DNA of 64,000 bases from IMG/VR virus record IMGVR_UViG_3300049048_000052, positions 187,781 through 251,780 of that record; one strand, given 5' to 3'. The stretch comes from a virus. The notes under the pieces are model-generated. The model saw only the letters and a program-made list of their open reading frames with translations. It had not been told where the DNA came from and did not search any database. This document shows, one piece after another, positions 49,029 to 58,693 of the stretch. The translations under genes and the position numbers were made by a program. Within the stretch, counting starts at the first letter, position 1; every line of letters starts with the position of its first letter.

Positions 49029-51512
49029 CTAAGGATAAGGTGTGAATAATTCGAGGTATATAGGATCACCATTATCTTCTAATAGCGTATCTGTACCGTC
49101 TTCTAGTAGGAGAATTAAAGGCTCCACGGGTATCTCATCTAGATATGTGTGATCGTAACATAGAGGACCTATATCGTTGAGGTCAAAATCCTGGAGTATA
49201 CCTTCCAAGTAGAGAAGTTTAATACCTGCAGCTCTAATACGCTCAGTTTCAAGGATAACGTCCTCATCCAATATTTGCTTCACTCTAAGTTCAATAACAT
49301 TAACGGAGGCATAATCATTACCTGATATCAGACTATTGCTTATATCCTTGTTACCTGTATAAGTCTTAGGGGAATCAAATGTTAATACATCCTTCCAAGG
49401 TTCATATATCTCTATAGGATTTATCTCTATAAGCTCAAGACAGGTTTTAAATGAGGACTCTGTATTGGCGCCACCTATAATCTTATGTATCAACCTATTG
49501 GTATACTTGTAATCCTCTTCTCTAAATCTCCTGGATAGCTTAAGATCCTTACCTGTTCTATTTAGATTAGAGCCTCTAGAGGTGGTAATATTGCTGGACT
49601 TTCTTACTCTTAGTAGTGTAGTGGGGATATTAGCAAGTGCCCTACTAACAGATAACAATATAGAACCTAGGACGTTCTTAGGAGACTTGGATAGTTCACT
49701 TACCCAAGTGAAATTAATAGGCCAGGAGTCTCTAACTCTATTAAGGTTTTGGGATCTATGGAACTCTAGAGTATAGAGGTCCTCTATAGAGAATATAGAG
49801 GAGAACTCATAGGACCATAGGGCATTGGGTAGTAGACACTCTGATACAAATGATATGCTCAGGGTATTCCTGTCTGATGCTTGATAGTCTGTAAGGTTAC
49901 TATATACCTGATCTAGTTGACCAATATAGTCTACTAGGTAGTTTGAGTTAAATGCTGATTGGATATTGCTATATAGTAAAGTGTTTATTCTAAGTACTTG
50001 ATTAGTAGTGTAAGAATCACTAATAGATATTACATTAAATATAGATAGGTTATTAGGGTTGCTGATGTCTATGTTAATTAGTTGATCAGGCGCCTTTAGC
50101 TTGCTAGATAAGAAGGCTATGAGAGACTCTGTTATATCTGCCCTACCCTGTAGCCAGGAGAATGTAAGGCCATATGCAGTTGATTCTAGAGTTATATTAA
50201 GGTCACTATAGGATTGTACAAACTGATTAGAGCTTGTATCAAATAGTAGCCTGTAAACAGAATTAGATATTTCCAAGGAATACTCTAATAATGATTGTTG
50301 TTTGGTTACATCATAGGCTTTGAGAAGGGCTAATGAAGTAATAATAGAGGTACTAGTGTTATATACCTCTATAGGTACAGAGAGACCATATACATCATTA
50401 TGTGTATGACCTTCCCTCAATAGAGAGGTCTCAACATTAATCTGAGATAGCAGATAGGTGGCTATAAGATTAATAGTAGGTTCATACCTACTATCGTTAT
50501 AACTTAATTGGTATACACAGTAGGCATACAGTAACCATGCAAGGGCCCTTGTGTTTACCTCTCTAGATATAAGAGTTTCATCAATGCCGACTTTAACACA
50601 ATCATTCTCTAAACAACCCTCTTCTATGTAACGTACCTCATTATTCTGATACTTGTTATCAGCATTAGGCCCGTATATATCTGAAGGCTCAGTATAGGTG
50701 GCAGGATACCTAGGAATAGAGCCATATCGCTTGGAAGAGATATCACGATCTACTAACCTAGATAATCTGGCTAGATTATCCTCTATTACCTGTTTTATAT
50801 GAGGGTCTCTATAAGAGTCATCTCTATATAAAGTTTGGCCCTTAATAGGTCTATAGTAATTAGTAAGTAGTAGAGGTAATAATGAGAATGCTATATCCTC
50901 TAGGTCCGTCTTCTGATCTACGTAGTTGTAACCTAATATATAACCTGTTTGATAACGTGTTAGGTTATCCGGATTACTATAGGTGCCCATATGGTTAAGT
51001 ACAGGAGTAACTGTAGTAGGACTTACCCTCTTAAGCTGCACAAACTTAATGGATTGAGGTAATAAGGAGTAAGAACGGAAGGTCATATTATTAAATAGAC
51101 TTACATTCTCATCTCTAATAGCGATATCCCCACAAGCCAAATATACATAACCTATATCCACTACATAAGTATCGCCATTTTCATCTAGGGGACCCCTTAC
51201 CCAATATTGGGTGGTGCCCCCTATTGTCCTGCTGATATCGGTCTTAATGGCTGTGGTCCATATACCAGTTTCTTCTAAACAGCCATACTCAATGCAGTCC
51301 TTCTCTACTATGGTACCGCCATAGTCTAAAGCAAGGTATCTTACTATACCCTCTACTATACCCCTATCGTAGTAGCCGCCATTCTTGGTTAACTCTATAT
51401 GTACTAAGGGTCTATTCGGGTCTGTAGTAATATTACTCTTTATAAGAGATTCCCCTCCGGTTCTATGGAGACTCTCTAGATGGGAAGTACAGAGTTCTTC
51501 TCTTGTTATCAC
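49029..51512 (-). CDS. Large baseplate/tail protein with possible alpha-toroid domain
   Basis: This 827-residue protein directly follows the baseplate J gene (shared base 51512). Residues about 100-300 are beta-rich with G-T-T-Q-Y-W-V-R-G-P. From about 310 to 500 there are regularly spaced helices with N-T-R-A-L-A-W-L-L-Y-A-Y, I-N-L-I-A-T-Y-L-L-S-Q and S-I-I-T-S-L-A-L-L-K-A-Y. These are like the helical hairpins of six-hairpin glycosidases, but I see no certain catalytic acid pair. It could be a baseplate protein such as the T4 gp6-gp7 partner type, or a sugar-degrading appendage. Confidence 0.55.
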   Translation of the reverse strand: MITREELCTSHLESLHRTGGESLIKSNITTDPNRPLVHIELTKNGGYYDRGIVEGIVRYLALDYGGTIVEKDCIEYGCLEETGIWTTAIKTDISRTIGGTTQYWVRGPLDENGDTYVVDIGYVYLACGDIAIRDENVSLFNNMTFRSYSLLPQSIKFVQLKRVSPTTVTPVLNHMGTYSNPDNLTRYQTGYILGYNYVDQKTDLEDIAFSLLPLLLTNYYRPIKGQTLYRDDSYRDPHIKQVIEDNLARLSRLVDRDISSKRYGSIPRYPATYTEPSDIYGPNADNKYQNNEVRYIEEGCLENDCVKVGIDETLISREVNTRALAWLLYAYCVYQLSYNDSRYEPTINLIATYLLSQINVETSLLREGHTHNDVYGLSVPIEVYNTSTSIITSLALLKAYDVTKQQSLLEYSLEISNSVYRLLFDTSSNQFVQSYSDLNITLESTAYGLTFSWLQGRADITESLIAFLSSKLKAPDQLINIDISNPNNLSIFNVISISDSYTTNQVLRINTLLYSNIQSAFNSNYLVDYIGQLDQVYSNLTDYQASDRNTLSISFVSECLLPNALWSYEFSSIFSIEDLYTLEFHRSQNLNRVRDSWPINFTWVSELSKSPKNVLGSILLSVSRALANIPTTLLRVRKSSNITTSRGSNLNRTGKDLKLSRRFREEDYKYTNRLIHKIIGGANTESSFKTCLELIEINPIEIYEPWKDVLTFDSPKTYTGNKDISNSLISGNDYASVNVIELRVKQILDEDVILETERIRAAGIKLLYLEGILQDFDLNDIGPLCYDHTYLDEIPVEPLILLLEDGTDTLLEDNGDPIYLELFTPYP

Positions 51513-52570
51513 TATACTATCCTCAAGTCTATAACTAGGGAGTCTATACCTATGGCACTCTCAGCCTCTACGCTAATATCCTCAGTAGGTGTTATAACCT
51601 GACAGTTAGTTATGCCGGGTACAGCTAGAGCTATAGCTGCTATAGAACTAAGGGACATTGTGCCGCCTAGTGGTATAGACTCGCCGTAAGAGGTGATCCT
51701 GGCTTTTACTTCGGATAATGTGGCCTGGTATATATCAGGCCTATCAGTGTTTAATAGGAGTGATACTGATGTCCTATAAACCTGCAATGGCTTAACTATA
51801 TAAGATACACCGGAGGCCTTATTCTGATCTATGAGAGCCCTTACAGAGGCTTGAACTCTTGCATCTTGACTGTCTATATATACAGTTATGAAACCCGTAG
51901 CAGGTGTGTGTTCCTTAATATATATTCTGCCCGGCACATAGGATAATATGGCCGTATATATAGCCTCTCTAGTACCCCTAGCTAAACTAGTAATATAAGA
52001 GGATATCCTAGATCTCAGCTGCCTATCTGACTCAGAGGACTTACCTCCTACAAGCGATACCTGAGGTTCTTTAGTAGTTGGGTCCCTATACTTACCTACT
52101 ACAAATGTAACCTGAGGATATCTAGCAGAGAATAGTCTGATACCTGCATCCAGATTGGCATCGCTAGTGTTATCTACTGAGGTAATAGGTATGGGATTCT
52201 CAGTATAGATAAATACGTCAGCGGTAGTAGTAAACTGTAGGGTCTGCTGTGCGTTGGTTAGTACTGTGCCAGAGGGTATTTCTATCTGACTAGCAGAGGC
52301 TAGAACAAAGCCGCTGGCGGGTAGACCTAACTGTCTGGCCAGACCTACATCAGATGCCTTGCGATCTAGCTCTTCTGCTTTAGCAGTGTCTAGATAAAAG
52401 GAGTTCTCTATATTAGATAAGAGTAGATCTTGTTCAGCCGCTATTATGGCACTGCTCCTTAGCAGTGCATATATATTACTAAAGGGGGAGAAGTTAGCCA
52501 AGGGTGAGGATAGAGACTGTAAGCCCCTTCTCATGGTTTGCATAACCTCGTTTACTGATCTGGGTATCAT
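51512..52570 (-). CDS. Baseplate J-like protein
   Basis: This 352-residue baseplate wedge protein is of the Mu gp47/P2 gpJ type. Features are a helical N-terminus with D-T-A-K-A-E-E-L-D-R-K-A, A-S-G-F-V-L-A-S-A-S-Q-I-E-I-P-S-G-T-V-L (the typical strand pair), V-G-G-K-S-S-E-S-D-R-Q-L-R-S-R-I, and the ending G-I-T-N-C-Q-V-I-T-P. It builds the ring that connects the baseplate hub to fibres. It overlaps the gp25-like gene by 4 bases. Confidence 0.85.
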   Translation of the reverse strand: MIPRSVNEVMQTMRRGLQSLSSPLANFSPFSNIYALLRSSAIIAAEQDLLLSNIENSFYLDTAKAEELDRKASDVGLARQLGLPASGFVLASASQIEIPSGTVLTNAQQTLQFTTTADVFIYTENPIPITSVDNTSDANLDAGIRLFSARYPQVTFVVGKYRDPTTKEPQVSLVGGKSSESDRQLRSRISSYITSLARGTREAIYTAILSYVPGRIYIKEHTPATGFITVYIDSQDARVQASVRALIDQNKASGVSYIVKPLQVYRTSVSLLLNTDRPDIYQATLSEVKARITSYGESIPLGGTMSLSSIAAIALAVPGITNCQVITPTEDISVEAESAIGIDSLVIDLRIV

Positions 52571-52992
52571 AGACTTAATGTGGTAACAATAGTTTGGACG
52601 GGTTGTCCTAGTAGGGAATACTCAACCTTAACGTCAATAGTATCGAAGCTGACAACGTTAACTCTTACTGACTCAAGATTAATCTCAGAGGACACAAAGG
52701 ATATAGCACTCTCTATATCCTGTTTAATCTGGGAGACAAGATTAACTGTAAGGCCCTCAGATAGACGACTATATATAGCATCCCCAAAACCCCCATCCAG
52801 ATTAGATATACCATTAGTATCTATAACATAGCGACCTATATAACCTAAGGGCGTCTCAACGGCCCTTCTTACTAAGTGTCTAATGGCAGTCACTTCATCC
52901 TCTACCTCTATGTCATAGTAGGTAATACTATCGTCGGCGCCATCAAACTCTCTAATAGAAAAGTCCTGATTTACTAGTTTTATGTCTATCAT
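52567..52992 (-). CDS. Baseplate wedge protein, GPW/gp25 family
   Basis: This 141-residue protein has the layout of GPW/gp25 proteins. After an initial strand (D-I-K-L-V-N-Q-D-F) comes the helical segment E-D-E-V-T-A-I-R-H-L-V-R-R-A-V-E-T-P-L-G, where the R-x-L-L-T-x-x-G-E-x of the family is expected. Then follow G-Y-I-G-R-Y and D-I-E-S-A-I-S-F-V-S with a C-terminal strand. It nucleates sheath contraction in contractile tails. It adjoins the gpJ gene, as in Mu and P2. Confidence 0.78.
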   Translation of the reverse strand: MIDIKLVNQDFSIREFDGADDSITYYDIEVEDEVTAIRHLVRRAVETPLGYIGRYVIDTNGISNLDGGFGDAIYSRLSEGLTVNLVSQIKQDIESAISFVSSEINLESVRVNVVSFDTIDVKVEYSLLGQPVQTIVTTLSL

Positions 52993-53366
52993 GATAGGGG
53001 TATAGGTGGGAATGTAGAGAAGGGCATACCTACTATTAACTTGGCTTTATCCCTAGTAATTCCTACTACTATTTGGCCGGATACACTGGTATTACCATTC
53101 TTGTAAACAGTTATCTTAATAGTATAGAAACCTAGGTTCAGATTGTTACTCTTTTTGTATAAGAAGAGTACCCCATTAGCAGAGTAATTGACTATCTCTT
53201 CCCATAGCTTCATTTGGGTAGGACCACAGTTAAGCCAGTTAAAGTTAGGATTCTCAGATGAGTAATGTATTTCACACTTAGTGGCCACAGCATCTGCTAC
53301 ATCTAAGGCAGGCACAAATACGGCTATACCCTTATTAATTACGGGAGGTGGTGCAATTGGTTTCAT
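52989..53366 (-). CDS. Small baseplate-cluster protein
   Basis: This 125-residue beta-rich protein of unknown function lies between the beta-repeat protein and gp25, overlapping each by 4 bases. It has N-L-G-F-Y-T-I-K-I-T-V-Y-K-N-G-N-T-S-V-S-G, an Ig-like strand-turn-strand. It is probably a small baseplate component. Confidence 0.5.
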   Translation of the reverse strand: MKPIAPPPVINKGIAVFVPALDVADAVATKCEIHYSSENPNFNWLNCGPTQMKLWEEIVNYSANGVLFLYKKSNNLNLGFYTIKITVYKNGNTSVSGQIVVGITRDKAKLIVGMPFSTFPPIPLS

Positions 53367-56300
53367 ATAACTATATACGCATCGCTTATAAGTGGGATTA
53401 ATCTATTACCAATATCATCTATATCATATTCATATATGAGACCTTGGGGATCCTGCAACTGTATAACTGGGACAGCCCTACTTATAATAGCTATACCTAT
53501 ATTGTTGGCCAGTTGGTAGTCAGTTATTTGGTAGCTGTATACAGTGGGAGTATACTGCCCTGGGCCTATGTAAGGCTTTAGCTCAGTAAGATCCCTGGCC
53601 CTTACAAATGTATTAATCTTAAGTTGTAGGACGTCACCAGCAGAGGGAATCTTTCCACCTAGGATATTGGCTTTAGGATTAGCAAGACCAAATAGTATCC
53701 TAGCATTGTAGGTTTCTTTTATTTCTACAGTGCCTTGGATATAGGTGGTAGTCGGTACTCTAAAGCAACCATCTAAGGGAATATCTAAGGAGAGCTGTTT
53801 GATGCTATCTACTACTTTAGGGTCTATAGTATCTAAGAAGTTTTCAGGTGTGTCCTTAATAGTATTAAAGGCCTGTATTAATCTTGGTAGATCCTCGGTG
53901 GCCCCCACTGCATCATTGGGATTTCCGCCCTTAAATAGATTAGATACCTTACCGAGTAGGCTATTTATCTTACCTAGTAGGTCTAGACAATTCAATATAG
54001 TATTTACCTGATCTAGGAACCCTATATTGTACTTATTCATAAGGTTTACCAGTTCAGGAACTTTACTAAGGGCCTCAATGGTACCATATAAAGTCTCCGC
54101 AACGTCTATAGCATCTCGTACTGTTCCTGCATTCTCAGGTCCAGCTATAAAGTCAAGCAGACTATTAAAGGAGCCTCCCTTAATAACCGTCATAACGTCC
54201 CCAGTATTTATATCTTTTATAAGACCTTGAACGTTTCTATATAGGCCCACCGCAGTACCTATCTCGCTGACCCCAGTAATCTTCTGTAATACAGAGGCGA
54301 TGCTGTCTATCAATCTATCGCTGTCTATTGGTTGGCCATTAGTATTATCGATTATGATGCGGGTTATATCAGGTATAGCTGAGGCATATCTATCATCTAG
54401 GAAATTGGATAGTACTTGGGAAACTGAATCTACTAATCCCCTATCTACTAGTTGACGGAAGTCTGCCTCTGGATTCTTAAGTAGAATATCCCCTATATTA
54501 ATTAGAGGAGTTAGGCTGGAATCAAACTTAGAGACAAAGTAGTTAAGTCCTGAGAGGTCATTCTGGCATATACCTTCTAAAGCACTAAGACCGTCACTTA
54601 CACTGACTATAATAGGAAGACCTATACCAATAGCACTACTAATTTCTGTGCCATTGTTATTGAGTACATCAATAACACCCCCAAAGTAACCTACAGCAGC
54701 TATATAACTACCAATGTCCTGCGTCCTCTTAACTAACTGAGGACCTCCTTCCATATCAAGTATATAAGGAGGTACATCCTGTATAAGAACCTTATCCAAA
54801 TTCTTTATTACTTCCTTAGTGGTCAGGTCTGGTATCTTAAATTGTTTAGCTGCCTCAGTAACCGCTGAAGGCACTGCCTTTAGTAATGGGGGTAGTAAGT
54901 CTGGTCCCTTTTCATCCTTAGGGGATTCTTGTTTATTAGGTAATTGGCGAGAATATCTACTAGGGTATATATGGAGACCGCCCTTTATAAACTCCGAACC
55001 TCTTATAGCAGAGGTACTCTCCACTTGAGAGGTCTCTTGTTTGTTAGGACTATTAGAGGAGGCTAAGGCTCTAGGAGGACTAAACTTGTCGGCGGTACTG
55101 GTCTTATTTATATGAGCGGGTTGTCTAAGTGTCGGGTTACCATCACTAGTTCTACCTATAGAACTAGTAGACGTACCAGTTGCTGCATAGATATGATTCT
55201 CTCTGTTTGGTTGAATAGGGGGTTTATACATATGGCCTTCCCTATTAGTCTCAGGAGGTAGGTCATCTTGACTCATACCCTCTGCAGACTTCTTACCTAA
55301 CTCTATACCTTTCTTAATGTTGTCCTGAGCTGAAGGTTTCTTGACCTTGAATCTATCAGGTATACAAGCCTCAAGACTGGATAGAGCTCCACTAGGAAGA
55401 GTTGGTAACTCAGGTATCTGTACGATCTTACCTGGAGTTACGGATTCTATATCAAAGGGCACTATAGGTATAGGCATTCTACCCAGAAACGTTAGACCTC
55501 CATATATAAATAGGCCACCCCTATTAGTGGCCGCAGTGAGGGTCTGACCACCAGAGATAGTCATAGTGCGAGTGGCAGAGAAAAGGCTATTCTTGGTAGC
55601 GCTAATAGCAGCCTCAGTAGCTACATTAATAATGCTTTGACTAATGGCGGCAGTTATCTCACCAGCATTAGTAACAAAGTTACCACTACTAGTAACCGAG
55701 ATATTACCAGTATTACCGCCCTTACCATTACTAATCAGTTTGATATAACCATTAGAACCTGTTAGAGGATCTAAGGGATTACTACCTGCAGCATTAACAG
55801 ATGCGACATCCTCTGTAGAGGCAGATGCAGTGATAGTAAGATCACCGGATTGAAGGGATGTGGCATTACGAGAGCTAATACGCATAGTAGAGGCAGATGC
55901 CTGCTCTAAGTGATCATCAGCATATATATTGGTATTCTGACCTTGTATCTCGTTGAGGCCTGTAGCAACTGACTGGGCTTCCTTAGAGAAACTCCTATTA
56001 CTCTCAGTTGCTACAGTTTGTATATAAGTAGCTGTCTTTTGGTCTACTGCTAATTCTGTATATCTATTCTTACCTATATTAAACTGTTCATCTGATATAG
56101 TAGCTATTTGGTTGGCGTGTATCTGCTGTAGCTTAGTATTCATACTAAATACAGGAGACATGATATTAGTTACTGCATCAGAACCAATATGTAATGTGTT
56201 GGCACCTATTCGCAGGTCGGTACCTGCTGATATGATAATGCCCCCGTTAGACTTAGATGCACTACGGGATACAGATTCGGCAGCACTGGATAATGTCTTA

Positions 56301-56701
56301 CCTGCCTTCTCTGTACCTTTCTTAATCGGATCACTTGCCTTCTTACCATCCTTAGTTAGAGAGGCCACTCTTTGAGAGGACTCCGAGGCAGGTTGTAAAT
56401 ATGACTCGGTAGTAGATTGAGAGGTACCCATAAACGAGTTAACTGGGTAGGTGCCACTAATAGCAGCCAAAGGCTCTGCTAGTATCTGATGAGATATGTT
56501 AAGAGGTTTATCCGTATTATCAGACTTAGCAGAGGTGGATGATAGTAAATCTATACCTGTTGTAAAGGAATACTTAGTAGCCTGCAGGTTAGTATTAATA
56601 GAGTCCTTCTGAACATCATAAGCCTTCAGGTTATAACCCTTACCTGAGTAAGTAGATAATTTGGGGCTATCTAATAGCTCCTTGATACTAGTAGTTGTCA
56701 T
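53363..56701 (-). CDS. Large baseplate protein with beta-helix-like repeats
   Basis: This 1112-residue protein has a Ser/Thr-rich region around 150-400, with short repeats (I-I-I-S-A-G-T-D-L-R-I-G, L-T-I-T-A-S, G-N-I-S-V-T-S-S-G, T-M-T-I-S-G-G). The pattern is like the triple-stranded beta-helices of gp5/VgrG spikes. A charged, Pro/Gln-rich linker follows (about 430-620) and then a predicted helical and beta C-terminus ending with O-B fold-like strands. Its size and place beside gp25 and gpJ suit a central spike or hub extension. No lysozyme or PAAR motif is visible. Confidence 0.6.
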   Translation of the reverse strand: MTTTSIKELLDSPKLSTYSGKGYNLKAYDVQKDSINTNLQATKYSFTTGIDLLSSTSAKSDNTDKPLNISHQILAEPLAAISGTYPVNSFMGTSQSTTESYLQPASESSQRVASLTKDGKKASDPIKKGTEKAGKTLSSAAESVSRSASKSNGGIIISAGTDLRIGANTLHIGSDAVTNIMSPVFSMNTKLQQIHANQIATISDEQFNIGKNRYTELAVDQKTATYIQTVATESNRSFSKEAQSVATGLNEIQGQNTNIYADDHLEQASASTMRISSRNATSLQSGDLTITASASTEDVASVNAAGSNPLDPLTGSNGYIKLISNGKGGNTGNISVTSSGNFVTNAGEITAAISQSIINVATEAAISATKNSLFSATRTMTISGGQTLTAATNRGGLFIYGGLTFLGRMPIPIVPFDIESVTPGKIVQIPELPTLPSGALSSLEACIPDRFKVKKPSAQDNIKKGIELGKKSAEGMSQDDLPPETNREGHMYKPPIQPNRENHIYAATGTSTSSIGRTSDGNPTLRQPAHINKTSTADKFSPPRALASSNSPNKQETSQVESTSAIRGSEFIKGGLHIYPSRYSRQLPNKQESPKDEKGPDLLPPLLKAVPSAVTEAAKQFKIPDLTTKEVIKNLDKVLIQDVPPYILDMEGGPQLVKRTQDIGSYIAAVGYFGGVIDVLNNNGTEISSAIGIGLPIIVSVSDGLSALEGICQNDLSGLNYFVSKFDSSLTPLINIGDILLKNPEADFRQLVDRGLVDSVSQVLSNFLDDRYASAIPDITRIIIDNTNGQPIDSDRLIDSIASVLQKITGVSEIGTAVGLYRNVQGLIKDINTGDVMTVIKGGSFNSLLDFIAGPENAGTVRDAIDVAETLYGTIEALSKVPELVNLMNKYNIGFLDQVNTILNCLDLLGKINSLLGKVSNLFKGGNPNDAVGATEDLPRLIQAFNTIKDTPENFLDTIDPKVVDSIKQLSLDIPLDGCFRVPTTTYIQGTVEIKETYNARILFGLANPKANILGGKIPSAGDVLQLKINTFVRARDLTELKPYIGPGQYTPTVYSYQITDYQLANNIGIAIISRAVPVIQLQDPQGLIYEYDIDDIGNRLIPLISDAYIVI

Positions 56702-58031
56702 TTATAGGATCATCCTTAAAGTCTTTTCTTCCATCTTCTATTCCAGATAGAAGAGCTAAATTATCAGCCGTATTAATCATGTGTTCTAGGTTAGATTTCT
56801 TTAGTAGCCTAGAGGCTAAATATATTAGTCTGAAGATGCGGCCTAATTCATCTGTGGGTACTAATGTTTGATCTGTTGATCTGTTATTACTTATGTGAGT
56901 ATGTACAAGTATATAAGCCCTATTAAGTAATGAGGCCGCAGATATAAGTAATGCCATGTTAAGTCCTGAGGGATTAGGGTATGTTTCTAATAACAACTGT
57001 GAGGCCTCCCTAAGGAGTCCCGCCCTATCATTAAGACTTATATTAAGCACTAACTCCTCTAGGAGTATATCTATAGAACCTGAGGGCGCCCCAGCAATAT
57101 AACTTGTCCTCTTCCTAATATCCACTAACTCCTCCTCTACCTTATAAAGGATAGGACATATACTCTGGTGTATAAAATCCCAACCTAGATTAACTAGAGA
57201 GTCATGATCTATACCGTTAGACAAACATAAACAAGCAATGTCCTTCAGGGTATCGTAAGCATACCTGCTATTCTCTGTCTCGGGGACTAAGGGTAATATG
57301 GGTAGATCTGTCTCACTATAAGGTTGAAGGTACCAAGATATTACCTTGGGCAACCAAGACTGTAAGAATTGAAGCCTCTTGTATGAGGTCCTAATAATAT
57401 TGACCCTAGAGACTAAATCACTATGGAATCTATATATTGCGGTGTCACTCTCTATTGAGTCCTTAGTAGTATGCTCTATAAACTGGTCATAGATATTGAC
57501 TATCTGTTGGGTATCCTCTCTTTCCCTAAGAGGTTGGACAGTTAGATCGATAAGACTTCTAATATTTACATCTATAAGTTGAGAAGTGGATTGATATTCC
57601 TCTAAGGTTTCTTTGAATACCTGATAATAAGATAGAGTTCCGTATGTTCCCACCCAAGTCTTAAAGTTGGAGAACATTAGCTCGTTAACATAGTCATCCG
57701 TGGGTAGTATCTTAAGTGAGCTAACACCTATCTTCCTCCTACAATAATGAGGGCTAAGCTTCCTTCTATCCATAGAACCAATCGTGGGTATGGTTAAGAG
57801 GGTAACCATATAGCTTTCTAGGGAGAGTAAGAGGGAATATAGACTAGCCTCGTCTTGGGCATCTATCTCCCTACTCTGCAATTCTTGGAGTTCTGAGAAT
57901 CTACTTATAGTGTTAATGCAGTTAAAGCTCAAATTAAGATAGCCCTTAAAAAGAAGGGCATTGCTAGTATTGTCCTGGTTATATATGTATGTATCCTCTA
58001 TAGGAAGTTCGTCTAAATACTGTATATCCAT
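56688..58031 (-). CDS. Helical baseplate-cluster protein
   Basis: This 447-residue, mostly alpha-helical protein of unknown function is rich in Leu and Ser, with F-S-E-L-Q-E-L-Q-S-R-E-I near residue 45 and L-E-E-L-V-L-N-I-S-L-N-D-R near 327. It overlaps the spike-like gene by 14 bases and the upstream gene by 19. It may be a baseplate assembly protein. Confidence 0.5.
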   Translation of the reverse strand: MDIQYLDELPIEDTYIYNQDNTSNALLFKGYLNLSFNCINTISRFSELQELQSREIDAQDEASLYSLLLSLESYMVTLLTIPTIGSMDRRKLSPHYCRRKIGVSSLKILPTDDYVNELMFSNFKTWVGTYGTLSYYQVFKETLEEYQSTSQLIDVNIRSLIDLTVQPLREREDTQQIVNIYDQFIEHTTKDSIESDTAIYRFHSDLVSRVNIIRTSYKRLQFLQSWLPKVISWYLQPYSETDLPILPLVPETENSRYAYDTLKDIACLCLSNGIDHDSLVNLGWDFIHQSICPILYKVEEELVDIRKRTSYIAGAPSGSIDILLEELVLNISLNDRAGLLREASQLLLETYPNPSGLNMALLISAASLLNRAYILVHTHISNNRSTDQTLVPTDELGRIFRLIYLASRLLKKSNLEHMINTADNLALLSGIEDGRKDFKDDPINDNY

Positions 58032-58693
58032 CTCTCTATTACCTGAGCTACTGATTGTACTGTTCTCTCGGAGAAGCCTAAACCACGACTAGCCATGACG
58101 CCTGCCTTTACCCTATCACCATTAACTACTATAGACTGGAAGGCATCCATGCCTATGACCTGATAGTCACAACAGTTAAATATCCTATCTAGTTTGTCAT
58201 AGAGGGATAGATCGTCCTTACTTATAAACTCTATAGTTGAGTCCATACCTATAACATGTGTTATGGCTGAGGTCTCTTCTCTATCTAAAGATGCCTTAAT
58301 AGTATTACTGAAGTTCACCGAGGTGACTGATTCAGATAACCTAAGAAGACTTACTGAACTAGGTATATTACTTATGATCTTCTGTTTGAAGTCAGATCCC
58401 TCTTGTTCAGTGTAGTACTTAAGAGTATCAGCATCCTCCTTACTAAATAAATAGGCAAGGAGCACCTGTACCTTAGGTGGAAATAAGAATAGGTTAACCT
58501 GACCCGCTCTAGTATCAAACATCCTAAGCTTAGGTCCCTCTTCAGGTATAGCAGTTATAGAGGATTGTATAAGGTGAGATAGTAGCTCATACTGAGCTTC
58601 ACTACCACCATCATCTGCTATAGCAGACTTAAGTAGATATTCATGTTCCCTGCCAATGTAGTAGGGGTAATTGGATGATAGTGTTGCTGCCAT
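58013..58693 (-). CDS. Putative baseplate-cluster protein
   Basis: This 226-residue protein of unknown function has a helical start (Y-L-L-K-S-A-I-A-D-D-G-G-S-E-A-Q), G-Q-V-N-L-F-L-F-P-P-K-V-Q-V-L-L-A-Y around 65-82, and a C-terminal C-C-D-Y-Q-V-I-G-M-D-A-F-Q-S-I-V. The stop/start arrangement with the wall hydrolase (shared base 58693) indicates a common transcript. A T4-like gp53 or gp48/54 role is possible but no homology is seen. Confidence 0.5.
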   Translation of the reverse strand: MAATLSSNYPYYIGREHEYLLKSAIADDGGSEAQYELLSHLIQSSITAIPEEGPKLRMFDTRAGQVNLFLFPPKVQVLLAYLFSKEDADTLKYYTEQEGSDFKQKIISNIPSSVSLLRLSESVTSVNFSNTIKASLDREETSAITHVIGMDSTIEFISKDDLSLYDKLDRIFNCCDYQVIGMDAFQSIVVNGDRVKAGVMASRGLGFSERTVQSVAQVIERWIYSI

